A DNA stretch of 64,000 nt, taken from CAITWD01 sp963727285 (GTDB lineage: Bacteria; Actinomycetota; Thermoleophilia; Miltoncostaeales; Miltoncostaeaceae). Both the position numbers and the translations under genes were made by a program. Below are positions 43,908 to 53,002 of this stretch, piece after piece (position 1 is the first letter of the stretch; each line of letters starts with the position of its first letter). The notes below the pieces were generated by a model that saw only the letters and a list, made by a program, of their open reading frames with translations, was not told the origin of the DNA and did no database searches. Location: NCBI GenBank assembly GCA_963727285.1, contig CAVSFF010000003.1:62001-126000 (forward strand), given 5' to 3'.

Positions 43908-44887
43908 CCGGCGAGCTCGGCAGCGAGGACTGGCTCGACCCGAGGGCCGCCCGCGCGGCCGATGCCGTACGCGCCACGCCCGAGGAGAAGTGCCAGTACC
44001 GGACCGCTTTCCAGCGCGACCGCGATCGCATCCTGCACACCAAGGCGTTCCGACGCCTCAAGCACAAGACGCAGGTCTTCGTCACGCCCGAGGGCGACCA
44101 TTACCGGACCCGGCTCACGCACACCCTCGAGGTGTCCGCCCTGGCCCGCACGGTGGCCCGCGCGCTCCGACTCAACGAGGACCTCGTCGAAGCAATTGCG
44201 ATGGGGCATGACCTCGGCCACGCCCCGTTCGGCCATGCCGGCGAGCACGCACTTGACGATCTCCTGCAAGAGGGGTTCGGGCGGCGCTTCCACCACAACG
44301 AGCAGAGCCTGCGTGTCGTCGACGTGCTCGAGCGGGACGGCCGCGGCCTGAATCTGACCAACGAGGTGCGCGACGGGATTCTTCACCACACCGGGTCAGG
44401 AACCCCGGCGACGCTGGAAGGCCAGATCGTCCGCCTTGTTGATCGCATCGCCTACGTCAACCACGACATCGAAGATGCGATCCGGGCCGGCGTCATCACG
44501 CCCGCGGACCTCCCTCCCGCCGAAGTCGAAGTACTCGGCGCCACGACCTCCGAGCGCCTGACCCGCCTGGTCGGGGATATCGTCGATCACAGCCGCAGCG
44601 GCGATCGAATCCGCCAGTCCGACGAGGTCGGCCACGCCTTCCTGCGGCTGCGAAAGTTCATGTTCGCGCGTGTCTACCTGGCACCGCCCGCCAGCGTCGA
44701 ATCCCAGCGGGCCCGGGGCGTCGTGCAGCGGTTGTTCGAGTGGTACGCGGCGCATCCCGACGCGCTGCCGCCATCCGACGACCCCGACGTCGTCCAGCGC
44801 GTCACCGACTACGTGGCAGGCATGACCGACCGGTATGCCCTGCGTGAGTTCCGCATGTGCTTCATGCCCCGCGAGGGACCGCTGTAG
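43904..44887 (+). CDS. dgt: dGTPase-like HD phosphohydrolase
   Basis: A 327-residue deoxyguanosine triphosphate triphosphohydrolase-like protein that cleaves dNTPs to nucleoside and tripolyphosphate. The HD metal site is made by RLTHTLEV (His), IAMGHDLGHAPFGHAGE (His-Asp pair) and later VDRIAYVNHDIEDA. The N-terminal RRLKHKTQVF segment is typical. It is followed after 11 nt by dnaG, the usual dgt-dnaG order in actinobacteria. Normal length for the short type. Confidence 0.92.
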   Translation: MTGELGSEDWLDPRAARAADAVRATPEEKCQYRTAFQRDRDRILHTKAFRRLKHKTQVFVTPEGDHYRTRLTHTLEVSALARTVARALRLNEDLVEAIAMGHDLGHAPFGHAGEHALDDLLQEGFGRRFHHNEQSLRVVDVLERDGRGLNLTNEVRDGILHHTGSGTPATLEGQIVRLVDRIAYVNHDIEDAIRAGVITPADLPPAEVEVLGATTSERLTRLVGDIVDHSRSGDRIRQSDEVGHAFLRLRKFMFARVYLAPPASVESQRARGVVQRLFEWYAAHPDALPPSDDPDVVQRVTDYVAGMTDRYALREFRMCFMPREGPL

Positions 44888-44898
44888 GTGGGTGAGAC

Positions 44899-46629
44899 GT
44901 GCCGCTGATCGCACCCGAGAGCGTCAGCGAGATCCTGGACCACGCCGATCTGGTCGAGCTCATCCGCGGTCGCGTGAATCTCATCAAGCGCGGCAACCGG
45001 TGGGTCGGACGCTGCCCGTTCCACGACGAGCGCACGCCGTCGTTCAGCCTGATTCCTCCGGACAACAAGCGCTACTACTGCCATGGCTGCGGCGCGACCG
45101 GCGATGCCGTGCGCTGGATGATGGAGAAGGAGGGCGCGGCCTCGTTCCCCGACGCGATCGAAGCCCTCGCCGAGCGCTTCGGCATCACGGTCCGCTACGA
45201 GCAGGCCTCCCCCGAGGAAGAGCGCCGGCGGCGGGCCGATCAGCGGCGGCTCGAGCTCCTCGACCGCGCGGCGACCTTCTACGCCGCCTATCTCTGGAGG
45301 GCCGACGAAGCGGCCCCGGCGCGCGAGTACCTCATCGGGCGCGGCTTCGATGAACAGCTCCTGCGCGGATTCCGCGTCGGTTTCGCACCGGGTGGCGGCA
45401 GCATTCTCGCCGCGCGCGCGCTCAAGCAGGGGTATTCGACCCAAGAACTGGCCGACGCCGGACTCGGACGGCTCCGGGGCGCACGCTCGTCCGACTTCTT
45501 CGTTGGACGCATCACCTTCCCGATCACCGACCTGCGGGGGAGGGTGCTGGGGTTCGGTGCCCGCACCCTCGACCCGAACGAGCGCGCCAAGTACGTCAAT
45601 TCGCCCGAGGGCCCCCGCTTTTCCAAGCGACGACTCCTGTTCGGGCTCGCCCAGGCCCGACAGGCAGCTGCGACGGCCGGGTGGATCGTGGTCGTGGAGG
45701 GGTACACCGACGTCCTGGCACTCGCCAAGGCCGGGATTTCGCAGGCGGTCGCCTGCATGGGGACGTCCCTGACCGGAGAGCAGGTCCAGGAACTGCGCCG
45801 TGCGGCGCCCAGGATCCGCCTGTGCTTCGACGGTGATGCTGCCGGCCAGCGGGCCGCGTGGCGCACCGCCCAAGCGGCGGGTGCGCATCTGACGGACCTC
45901 GAAGCGGTCGTCCTGCCGGCCGGGTCCGATCCCGGCGACCTCGCCCACGCAGACGATCTCGACCGCCTGCGCGAGGTCATCGACGCCCATCGGCCGCTCG
46001 CCAACTACCTCATCGAATCCCGGGCGCGCCGGGCCGGCCCGTCGGCGGGAGAACGGGAGGAGGCCCTGCGGGAGATCTCCGAGCTGCTGCGCATGCTGCC
46101 CGAGTCGGTGGAAAAGGACGACGGCATCCGTTTTGCGATCAGCGTGCTCCAGCTGTCACCGGGGATGGAGGAGCATCTGCGCGCCGCGGTCCGCCACGGC
46201 GGGACGACCGGCGGGCCCGCCGCGCCGGTTCCCGAGATGCCCTCGCTCGGCGCCGGGTGGGAGCGTGAGCGTCGTCTGCTGGTGTTGGCCGCCGCGATGC
46301 CGGGCGTCGCTCCCGACTACCTCGCCAATCTCCCCGACGAGGCGATGACCGATCCCCGGCATCGCGCAGCGGCCGCGCTGCTGCGCGACGGAATCCCGAC
46401 CGTCGGATGGCCGGATGACCTCCAGCCCATCGCCGCCGCCCTCCAGGCGGATCCCGCCGCCGATGCCGCGACTGAGGAGCAGCTGCGCGAGGTCGTCTAC
46501 CGCGTCCAGCTTCCGGCACTGGAACGCCGCGTCCAGGCGCTTCGCGATAGCGGCGACACCGAAGCCGCCCTTCGCATGATCGAACTTGTCCAGCGCGTAC
46601 GGGCGGCGCTGCGCGGGCCGACCGACTAG
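44899..46629 (+). CDS. dnaG: DNA primase
   Basis: A 576-residue primase that makes RNA primers for replication. The zinc-ribbon reads CPFHDE...CHGCG (C-x2-H and C-x2-C, residues about 40-64), followed by the RNA polymerase core with FPITDLRGRVLGFGAR. The TOPRIM site is WIVVVEGYTDVLAL and CFDGDAAGQRAA. The C-terminal helicase-binding domain is about 190 residues. GTG 44899 follows dgt by 11 nt. Shares CTAG with the convergent gene. Confidence 0.95.
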   Translation: MPLIAPESVSEILDHADLVELIRGRVNLIKRGNRWVGRCPFHDERTPSFSLIPPDNKRYYCHGCGATGDAVRWMMEKEGAASFPDAIEALAERFGITVRYEQASPEEERRRRADQRRLELLDRAATFYAAYLWRADEAAPAREYLIGRGFDEQLLRGFRVGFAPGGGSILAARALKQGYSTQELADAGLGRLRGARSSDFFVGRITFPITDLRGRVLGFGARTLDPNERAKYVNSPEGPRFSKRRLLFGLAQARQAAATAGWIVVVEGYTDVLALAKAGISQAVACMGTSLTGEQVQELRRAAPRIRLCFDGDAAGQRAAWRTAQAAGAHLTDLEAVVLPAGSDPGDLAHADDLDRLREVIDAHRPLANYLIESRARRAGPSAGEREEALREISELLRMLPESVEKDDGIRFAISVLQLSPGMEEHLRAAVRHGGTTGGPAAPVPEMPSLGAGWERERRLLVLAAAMPGVAPDYLANLPDEAMTDPRHRAAAALLRDGIPTVGWPDDLQPIAAALQADPAADAATEEQLREVVYRVQLPALERRVQALRDSGDTEAALRMIELVQRVRAALRGPTD

Positions 46630-47126
46630 TCGCCGGGCCCCGGGTCGGGGCGTTGGAGCACGGCGACCGCCTTCGCGGTGCGCCTGACGCCGGCGACACG
46701 CCCGGAACAGGTGCTGTGGATCTCGATCCCGTCGAGGCCATCCGGCCGTCGTTGCGATGGACCGATCCACAGGATGGTCGGTGCCCTGCCGAGGATCGCC
46801 GCCCGTTGGGCCCACACCAGCAACCGTGCGATCGCAAGGGCCCCGAGGCTGGTCGCAGACGGTGCACCGCGCCCGCGCACGTACGCGTCATGAGCGGCTT
46901 CGCATGATGCGATCGTCAGCCCGTCGGGCGGGCCCTCCGGATCGAGATCGAGCACAACGATCTCAACGTCGGCAGTGGCGGCGTCCCCATCGGACCGCGT
47001 CAGCGCGGGGCGCAGCGGCTGAAGTTGTGCGGCGACGGCGATGCCGATGGCCTGCGCCGCCGGGCGCAGATCCGGGTCGGTGGCGTCAAGCGCCTCCCGG
47101 AGAGCGGGTGCAAGCTGCAGGCTCAT
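46626..47126 (-). CDS. Unknown protein, 166 aa
   Basis: Cytoplasmic, with no signal or membrane helix. It mixes helices (MSLQLAPALREAL, IGIAVAAQLQPL) with a beta-strand core (VEIVVLDLD, APTILWIGPS) ending in a Pro/Gly-rich tail. No family recognised. It starts at an ATG followed by convincing codon usage and shares CTAG with the dnaG end. It precedes the tiny membrane gene by a 22-nt gap downstream of that gene's stop, so both may form one minus-strand unit. Confidence 0.6.
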   Translation of the reverse strand: MSLQLAPALREALDATDPDLRPAAQAIGIAVAAQLQPLRPALTRSDGDAATADVEIVVLDLDPEGPPDGLTIASCEAAHDAYVRGRGAPSATSLGALAIARLLVWAQRAAILGRAPTILWIGPSQRRPDGLDGIEIHSTCSGRVAGVRRTAKAVAVLQRPDPGPGD

Positions 47127-47148
47127 CCGGAAGGCGCCGTAACGGCGA

Positions 47149-47301
47149 TTAGAGCGTGGTACCGGCGGGCTGGTCCGTGCTCATCGAGTCGGTGACCGGA
47201 GCTTCGGTGAACACAAACTCGTCGGGCTCGCTGCCAAGGCGATCCTTGAGGAGCCAGTAGGCCAGCAGGGCAACGCCGATAAGCACCAGAAGCTTCTTCA
47301 T
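47149..47301 (-). CDS. Tiny single-span membrane protein, 50 aa
   Basis: Begins MKKLLVLIGVALLAYW: two lysines, then one membrane helix (residues 4-18), then a short acidic and Thr-rich tail that reads SEPDEFVFTE. The ATG at 47301 is preceded by AAAGGGACC on the minus strand, a good ribosome site. Similar small one-helix proteins next to dnaG or gatC are common in Actinomycetota; role unknown. Confidence 0.65.
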   Translation of the reverse strand: MKKLLVLIGVALLAYWLLKDRLGSEPDEFVFTEAPVTDSMSTDQPAGTTL

Positions 47302-47373
47302 CTGGTCCCTTTCTCGCAACGTGGGTGAACCACACAACCGTAGCGGATACATCGGCGCGCAGCTGACCCGTGG

Positions 47374-48372
47374 TCACATGTCCACAAGTCCGTCTTCGGA
47401 AAGCGCGAGCACGATCTTGCCGACGGTGCCGTTGGCCTCGACCGCCCGATGGGCGTCGGCGACCCGCGACAGCGGAATGAAGTCGTCGATCACCGGCCGC
47501 AGGCGCCGATCCGCGAGGCGCGGCAGGCCCCAGGCGGAAAAGCTCGCCACCAGTTCCCGCTTCTGGGCGACGCTCCGGGCCCGGAGCGTCGACGCCACGA
47601 CGGTGGCGCGGCGCGCCAACAACGCCCCGAGGTCGAGATCCGTTCGCGCACCGCCGACGAGGCCGATGATGGCGATCTTGCCGTCGAGGGCAAGGCTGCG
47701 CACGTTCTCGCTCCAGTACGCCGCTCCGACCAGATCCACGATGACATCGACACCGTGGTCGCCCGTCTGCCGCCGGACATCATCTGCGAACGCGCCGTTG
47801 TCCGGAACGATGACGTGGTCGCAGTACGCCTCGATCCGGTCGGCCTTGTCGTGCGATCGGGTCGTCGCGATCGTCTGCGCCCCCAGCTCACGCGCGATCT
47901 GCAGGGCCGCCAAGCCCACGCCGCTCGCCGCAGCGTGCACGAGCACCCAATCGTGGTCACCGGCAGGCGTCTGGCGTCCGAGCGCTTGCCAGGCGGTGAG
48001 GAAGGACTCGGGGACCGCGGCGGCGGTGATCCAGTCAAGCGTGTCCGGGATGCGCATCAGCTGACCGGCGGGCACGGCAGCCAGCTCGGCATAGCCCCCG
48101 GCGCTCAGCAGCGCCATCACGCGGTCTCCGGGAGTCCAACCGACCACGCCCGGACCAATCGCCTCCACCGTCCCCGCAGCCTCGAGGCCGAGCACCGGCC
48201 CGACACCGGGCGGCATCGGATACCGCCCCTGGCGCTGCAGGATGTCGGCGCGATTCACCGCGCTCGCACGGATTCGCACCAGAACCTCGCCAGGACCTGC
48301 GACGGGGTCGGGCACATCGACGAGCTCGAGCACCTCGGGTCCGCCTGCCGCCCGTGCCACGACCGCCCTCAT
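47374..48372 (-). CDS. NADPH:quinone oxidoreductase, zinc-free MDR family
   Basis: A 332-residue medium-chain dehydrogenase/reductase. The GroES-like domain has EVLVRIRASAVNRADILQRQGRYP-type core (RASAVNRADILQRQG) and ALLSAGGYAEL; the Rossmann domain has VLVHAAASGVGLAALQIA. No zinc-binding Cys cluster is present, so it belongs to the quinone oxidoreductase or PIG3 type. Likely role: reduction of quinones or alkenals. The ATG at 48372 overlaps the upstream SRPBCC gene by ATGA. Confidence 0.87.
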   Translation of the reverse strand: MRAVVARAAGGPEVLELVDVPDPVAGPGEVLVRIRASAVNRADILQRQGRYPMPPGVGPVLGLEAAGTVEAIGPGVVGWTPGDRVMALLSAGGYAELAAVPAGQLMRIPDTLDWITAAAVPESFLTAWQALGRQTPAGDHDWVLVHAAASGVGLAALQIARELGAQTIATTRSHDKADRIEAYCDHVIVPDNGAFADDVRRQTGDHGVDVIVDLVGAAYWSENVRSLALDGKIAIIGLVGGARTDLDLGALLARRATVVASTLRARSVAQKRELVASFSAWGLPRLADRRLRPVIDDFIPLSRVADAHRAVEANGTVGKIVLALSEDGLVDM

Positions 48373-48851
48373 GCCGACGGGGCCTCGGGGCCTTCGAACA
48401 GCGCCTTCGTCTTGGCCTGCCGCTCGGCAAACATCTGCTCGAGTTGACGCCGTCCCACCAGACGATCGGCGATCCGGCCCAGCGGCCCGAACGGCAAGGC
48501 GTAGGTCACATCGTCGGTCATCCGCGTTCCGCCGCCCGGCAATGGTGCAAAGCGGTGTTCGTGGCGCCAATACGCAAACGGTGACGACTCCGCCACGTCG
48601 ACCACCCGCCGGTCGTGCTCGATCTCGGCAATCCGGATCTTCCAGGTCTGGGTCACCGGGATCGGGGGCTGACGCACGCGCAGGGTTACCCGCGCGCCGA
48701 CGGTGACCGGAAAGGTCCCGTCGATGCCGCGGAATTCGGCGGCATCCGGCGAAATCCGCGGTGCGTTGCGGGTGTCGAGGTGGAACGCAAACAGCGCTTC
48801 GGGCGGCGCATCGATATCCACCGATCGCCGATACGTCGTGGTTCGTCGCAT
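48369..48851 (-). CDS. SRPBCC/START-like ligand-binding protein
   Basis: A 160-residue helix-grip fold protein: RRSVDIDAPPEALFAFHLDTRN at the start (core DAPPEALFAFH), a central beta sheet, then a long C-terminal helix LEQMFAERQAKTKALF. Members bind hydrophobic ligands or act as polyketide cyclases; no function can be read. ATG 48851 is preferred because TAGCCT ends 6 nt upstream. It starts the operon with the quinone reductase, its stop overlapping that ATG. Confidence 0.78.
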   Translation of the reverse strand: MRRTTTYRRSVDIDAPPEALFAFHLDTRNAPRISPDAAEFRGIDGTFPVTVGARVTLRVRQPPIPVTQTWKIRIAEIEHDRRVVDVAESSPFAYWRHEHRFAPLPGGGTRMTDDVTYALPFGPLGRIADRLVGRRQLEQMFAERQAKTKALFEGPEAPSA

Positions 48852-48857
48852 GGGCAC

Positions 48858-48863
48858 AGGCTA
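48858..48863 (-). promoter_or_regulatory. -10 element of the SRPBCC/quinone reductase unit
   Basis: TAGCCT on the minus strand ends 6 nt before the ATG at 48851; leaderless type. Confidence 0.45.
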
Positions 48864-49695
48864 CTGGCGACGATCGGGGCCAGGCAGAGGGACCGGGTCT
48901 CCCGCAAGCGACCGCAAGCGGGCAAGCTCACCGGGAAGGTCGTCCGGTACGACGGCCGCATGGTCGACCAGGACGTGGTCCACGCCGAGGTCTTCCAACC
49001 CGGGCACCAATGCGGCAAAGCCGTCGGCATCCGTGCGGATGCGTACCGATACGGTGAAGTTCGCGCGGTCCCGCCCGACCCGGGCCAGCTCCCGATCGAG
49101 CACGGACACCCGTTCGCGAAGGTGCACCGGGTCCGACACCGTGGTGTGCCACCCGTCGCCGAGCCGCGCGGCGCGGCGGATGCCGGCGTCCGAGTTGCCG
49201 CCCACCCAGATCGGCATGCCGGCCCCCTGCGCTGGCGGCGGATCGATGCCCGCGCCCCCGGTGGTGCCGCCGCCCCAGAGGTGGCGACACGTCGTAATCG
49301 CGGTATCCGTATCGCGACCGCGCGCGGCATAGTCGGCGCCGACAGCGGCAAATTCCTCCTCGAGCCATCCCGACGCGATCCCGACAACCAAGCGCCCGCC
49401 GGACAATGCGTCCAGACTCGCCAGCGACTTGGCCATCGCGACGGGGTGACGATAGGGCGCCACCAGCACGCTGGTCCCGAGACGACACCGGGTCGTTCCC
49501 GCCGCGGCCCAGGTCAACACCGTCAGGGCGTCGTGGAACAACGACGGCGGGCGGCGGCTCCCCGGCGCCAGGGCGATGTGGTCCGACACCCAGAGGTCAT
49601 CGATCGCGGCGCCCTCCGCTGCGCGGGCCACGGCCGCGATCTCGACGCCGCTGGTGGGTCGACCGAAACTGGGGGAGATGGATGCCCAGGCGCAT
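48861..49695 (-). CDS. LLM-class (F420-type) oxidoreductase, one +1 frameshift near the start
   Basis: A luciferase-like monooxygenase fold. From an ATG at 49695 the chain reads MRLGIHLPQF and then breaks in the AAA at 49664-49666 (TTT on the coding strand). Dropping one base restores FGRPTSGVEIAAVARAAE and the rest: DDLWVSDHIAL, RCRLGTSVLVAPYRHPV, LSGGRLVVGIASGW and MPIWVGGNS. The corrected length is 277 residues. These motifs match F420-dependent enzymes of Actinomycetota. TACGCT 6 nt upstream of the ATG fits a leaderless promoter and supports this start. Confidence 0.85.
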
Positions 49696-49701
49696 ACGTC
49701 G

Positions 49702-49707
49702 AGCGTA
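49702..49707 (-). promoter_or_regulatory. -10 element of the LLM gene
   Basis: TACGCT on the minus strand ends 6 nt before the ATG at 49695; leaderless type. Confidence 0.45.
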
Positions 49708-49747
49708 CCGGCGACGTAGGCTTGCGACACCGAGCCAAGGAGCGAAG

Positions 49748-50158
49748 ATGGCCAACGATTTTGAGGTGACCGTCCCCGTCGGAACGTCCGCCGACGTGGC
49801 GTGGGCACTGGCCGGTGATCCGGCACGGGTCAACGAGTGGTTTGGCCCCGTTGTCGAAGTGACGATCGTCGGCGACGAGCGGCACGCGGTCATGGGCAAT
49901 GGCGCCACGTTGGTTGAGCGTCTGGTGGAGCGCGACGACGTCGCCCGACAGTACTCGTATGAAGTGGTGTCCGGGATTCCGGGACTCACGAGCCACAAGG
50001 CGACAATCCGGGTGACCACCGACGGCGAGTCGTGTGTGGTCGGCTGGCGCCAGACGGCGACGTCGGACGATCCGGACTACGACATCGAGGCGCGGCTGCG
50101 GACCGTCATGATTCGCGGCCTCGAGCAGCTACGGGATCAGCTCGAGGGACCCCGTTAG
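49748..50158 (+). CDS. SRPBCC family protein, 136 aa
   Basis: A second helix-grip protein, shorter than the one at 48369: FEVTVPVGTSADVAWALAGDPARVNEWF-type opening (VTVPVGTSADVAWAL), a beta sheet and a final helix RTVMIRGLEQLRDQL. It is not close enough to the other to call a recent duplicate. ATG 49748 has a good AAGGAG ribosome site. TAGGCT at 49717-49722 may be its -10, giving a leader of about 20 nt, so this gene is not leaderless. Ligand unknown. Confidence 0.78.
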   Translation: MANDFEVTVPVGTSADVAWALAGDPARVNEWFGPVVEVTIVGDERHAVMGNGATLVERLVERDDVARQYSYEVVSGIPGLTSHKATIRVTTDGESCVVGWRQTATSDDPDYDIEARLRTVMIRGLEQLRDQLEGPR

Positions 50159-50201
50159 GTACGGGAAGGACGCCAGGCCGCGGCGCCCTTCCCGGAGCGA
50201 C

Positions 50202-50900
50202 CTAGCGCTCGCGCATTTCGTCCTCGTCGCCCGAGCCAACGGTCGCGCGCATCATCAGATAGATGAATCCGCCGATGACGCCGCCGACAAACGGGCCGAC
50301 GATGTAGATCCACAGGTCCGGGGCGTTTGAGGTAAACAGCGCGGGGGCGATCGCGCGCGCCGGGTTGAACGCTCCGCCGGAGACAGGGCCGATGATCATC
50401 GCGGCCGTGGCGATGAACCCACCGATTGCGATCGGGGCCTGCACGCCGCTCCACGGCGCACGATCGGTCGCGACCGCGCTGATGACGATGACGAACAGTG
50501 CCGTGACGATGATCTCAAGCACCAGGGCCACGTTTACGGATGACGTCGGCGAGGCCACGAGGTGGCTGCTGACGACATCCCCGAACGTGGCGATGACCGT
50601 CGCCGCGGCCGCGGCTCCGCCAACCAGCTGGGCGATCCAGTACCCGACCACCTCGCGCGCCGGAAACTGCCGCCCGACGGTAAGGGCCAGTGTCACGGCG
50701 GGGTTGAAGTGGCCACCGGAGATGTGGCCGAAGGCGAAGATCATCAATGCCAGGCCAAGCCCGAACCCGACCGCAACGGTCGTCGACCCGATTGCGGTGG
50801 GCTGCGTCACCGACAGGGCGATGCCGGCAAAGCCGATGAAGAAGAAGCCGAACGTGCCGAGGGCCTCGGCGACGCATCGCTTCCAGTAGGAAAAGGTCAT
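50202..50900 (-). CDS. Aquaporin (MIP family)
   Basis: A 232-residue channel with six membrane helices. Both NPA boxes are intact: SGGHFNPAVTL and GGAFNPARAI. After the second box the residue that is Asp in glycerol facilitators is Ala, so it is closer to water channels of the AqpZ type. A GGAAGG ribosome site precedes the ATG. The last 15 residues are highly charged and cytoplasmic. Convergent with the SRPBCC gene, 43 bp apart. Confidence 0.9.
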   Translation of the reverse strand: MTFSYWKRCVAEALGTFGFFFIGFAGIALSVTQPTAIGSTTVAVGFGLGLALMIFAFGHISGGHFNPAVTLALTVGRQFPAREVVGYWIAQLVGGAAAAATVIATFGDVVSSHLVASPTSSVNVALVLEIIVTALFVIVISAVATDRAPWSGVQAPIAIGGFIATAAMIIGPVSGGAFNPARAIAPALFTSNAPDLWIYIVGPFVGGVIGGFIYLMMRATVGSGDEDEMRER

Positions 50901-51030
50901 GCGTGTATGCCTTCCAGACGGGTGATGAGCTCAGAGTCATCTTTGCCGCCGGGTGCCGAGGCCCTGCAGGACGTCCGCGGACGACCCGCGGTTCCGCCGC
51001 GTCGGCCGCCCGGTGTGGCACCCTCGAGGT

Positions 51031-51540
51031 ATGGCAACCCCTCAGGTCCATGCCGATCCGTCCGCGGTCTCCCTCCGGCAGGGGGTCGCCGGCGACGTCC
51101 CCGGCATCATCGATCTCATCCACCGCGAAAACGGCCGGCCGGCGGACGCGGACCGGATTCGCCGCCGGCTCGCCCAGATGCCGTCGGTCGTGGCCGAGAC
51201 GGAGTCCGGGATCGTCGCTTTCATCTACTGCCGACGGTTCTCGCCCGACCTGGTCGAGTTGTCGAACATGGTTGTCGACTCGACTCTGCGCCGCCGCGGA
51301 CTCGGCGGGCGCATGGTCGACAGCATCGAACCGCAGCTGCAATCGGCGGGCTTTCGGGGCGCAGTCTTCGTGAACTGTCGCCTGCATGTCGGAAGCAATG
51401 ACCAGCGCTCCGCGGCCGCACGTGCCTTTTGGCTGCGGCGCGGCTACCGGATCGTGTTTGCCACCCACGGGTCGGCGGTCTTCTGCAAGGCCTTCGGGCC
51501 GCCGGGGGCGGCCGGGCCCAAGGATCCGACGGCCGTCTAG
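51031..51540 (+). CDS. GNAT-family N-acetyltransferase
   Basis: A 169-residue acetyltransferase. The N-terminal helix-strand pair SLRQGVAGDVPGIIDLIHRENG is given here by its core, GDVPGIIDLIH. The acetyl-CoA loop is VDSTLRRRGLGGRMVDSIEP, core RRRGLGGRM, followed by AARAFWLRRGYR. Substrate unknown. The ATG has a weak GAGG immediately upstream and no -10 hexamer close by. Stop is the CTAG shared with the next gene. Confidence 0.83.
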   Translation: MATPQVHADPSAVSLRQGVAGDVPGIIDLIHRENGRPADADRIRRRLAQMPSVVAETESGIVAFIYCRRFSPDLVELSNMVVDSTLRRRGLGGRMVDSIEPQLQSAGFRGAVFVNCRLHVGSNDQRSAAARAFWLRRGYRIVFATHGSAVFCKAFGPPGAAGPKDPTAV

Positions 51541-52265
51541 CGGGTCGTCAGCGCCGCGTCGGTCTCACCGCGGATGATGTTGCCGACCGCGAGCACCTGC
51601 ATCGGGTGGATGAACTGGGATCGGCAGAGTTCTGCCCACAATCCCGTCCCCGCTCGCCGTTCCGTGGCCAATGCATCGCGCACCGCAAGGCGCGCCTGCG
51701 CCCGTGCCGTTCTGCGTCGCTCACCACCTGCGACCAACACGCGATACCAGTCCGAGAAGGTCCCGGTCGGCGACGGCGGCAACAACGGCGCGATCACCCA
51801 CCGCGCAACGAGGAATGACCAACCGGTCTCGTCGTCGCCCATTGGCGTCGGAACCGCCATCAACCGCCACAGACCCGTGATGTGCGACAGGAGCCCGTCG
51901 TCGGCGATGATCGCCTCATCGGGCATCACGAGCTGAGCGTCGTCGGCGGGGGGGAGCTCCGCCAGCCTCCGGCGGGCGGTGAGCAACCAGCAGGCCCACG
52001 GCGCGCGCACGTCCAGGGCATCTAGGGCCCCGTCGATGCCCATCGTGACCGCAAGGGCCCGTCCCGCCGTGAGCCGCGCGACGACCTCCCTGCCGGCCTC
52101 GCGCATGGCCCGCCACGTCTGTGGTTCGAGTTCGACGCGTACCGATGAGCGGCGCTCATCGGATCGCTGCTCCGACGGGAGCCGGGCGTCGACCGTGGCC
52201 CCGTAGCGCGGGAACAATCCCGCCCCGGCGACGGTCGAGTACGCGTCATGGATCCGAGGGTTCAT
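51537..52265 (-). CDS. Unknown protein, 242 aa
   Basis: Opens MNPRIHDAYSTVAGAGLF. The sequence is rich in Ala, Arg and Trp, with a conserved-looking middle (APWACWLLTARRRL, LLSHITGLWRLMAVPTP) and an end GLWAELCRSQFIHPMQV. It may be a helical soluble protein; no family recognised. The start is uncertain: frames run up to 52382, but the DNA from 52266 to 52300 is AT-rich and looks like a promoter, with TATGGT on the minus strand about 17 nt before the ATG at 52265. Confidence 0.6.
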   Translation of the reverse strand: MNPRIHDAYSTVAGAGLFPRYGATVDARLPSEQRSDERRSSVRVELEPQTWRAMREAGREVVARLTAGRALAVTMGIDGALDALDVRAPWACWLLTARRRLAELPPADDAQLVMPDEAIIADDGLLSHITGLWRLMAVPTPMGDDETGWSFLVARWVIAPLLPPSPTGTFSDWYRVLVAGGERRRTARAQARLAVRDALATERRAGTGLWAELCRSQFIHPMQVLAVGNIIRGETDAALTTR

Positions 52266-52489
52266 AAAATCTCGATTCGGAAACACCATATCGCTGGCCA
52301 TGCGCACACCCCGAAGTGGACCCAAAGGTCGGACATGCCGACGTACCGCAAGAGTTCTTTGAAGGAAACGCTCCTCCTGCATCCTCGGCGGGAATCAATC
52401 GATGCGGCGTCCGCGATGGCCGGCCCGTTGACCGACCCGCCGCGGCCTGGGATGGTCCTCACGGACGGCCGACACGATAGGGCGGACAC

Positions 52490-53002
52490 ATGGATGCAGA
52501 TGCACTTCGCGCGACCCAGGCACCGCTGAAGGATCGGTACCGGGAGGACCCCGAGGCCGCACTGGTGACGCTCCGCGCATCGGGCACGCTCGCGACCCAA
52601 GGGGTCGCATGCCGTATCGACAGTGGGCGGGCGTTGGTCGATGCCGGACTCCACCCGGCCACCGGAGGGGACGGAACTCTGGCGTGCTCGGGAGACATGC
52701 TGCTCGATGCGCTCGTGGCGTGCGCCGGCGTCACGCTGAGCGCCGTGGCGACATCGCTTGGCGTGGCCCTCGAAGACGCCATCGTCACGGCAGAGGGCGA
52801 CCTCGATGTGCGCGGGACGCTGGGCGTCTCCAAAGAGGCAAGGGTCGGGTTTCGGGACATCCGCCTCACGTTCGACCTCGTCACGTCGGCGTCTGACGAA
52901 CAATGCGCCACGCTGCTGCGACTCACGGAGCGGTACTGCGTGGTACTCCAGACCCTGCGCGCTGCCACGCCGACATCGGCCGAATACCGCACCCGTCGCT
53001 GA
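52490..53002 (+). CDS. OsmC-family peroxiredoxin-like protein
   Basis: A 170-residue OsmC/Ohr fold protein. Two redox Cys are visible in ALVACAGVTLSAVA (about residue 77) and RYCVVLQTL (about 146), the pair that reduces organic hydroperoxides. The early part, RVDSG-type strand, is preceded by a helix PEAALVTLRASG. TAGGGC 6 nt before the ATG resembles a leaderless -10 but lacks the final T. Alone between the unknown gene and the gene-poor stretch. Confidence 0.83.
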   Translation: MDADALRATQAPLKDRYREDPEAALVTLRASGTLATQGVACRIDSGRALVDAGLHPATGGDGTLACSGDMLLDALVACAGVTLSAVATSLGVALEDAIVTAEGDLDVRGTLGVSKEARVGFRDIRLTFDLVTSASDEQCATLLRLTERYCVVLQTLRAATPTSAEYRTRR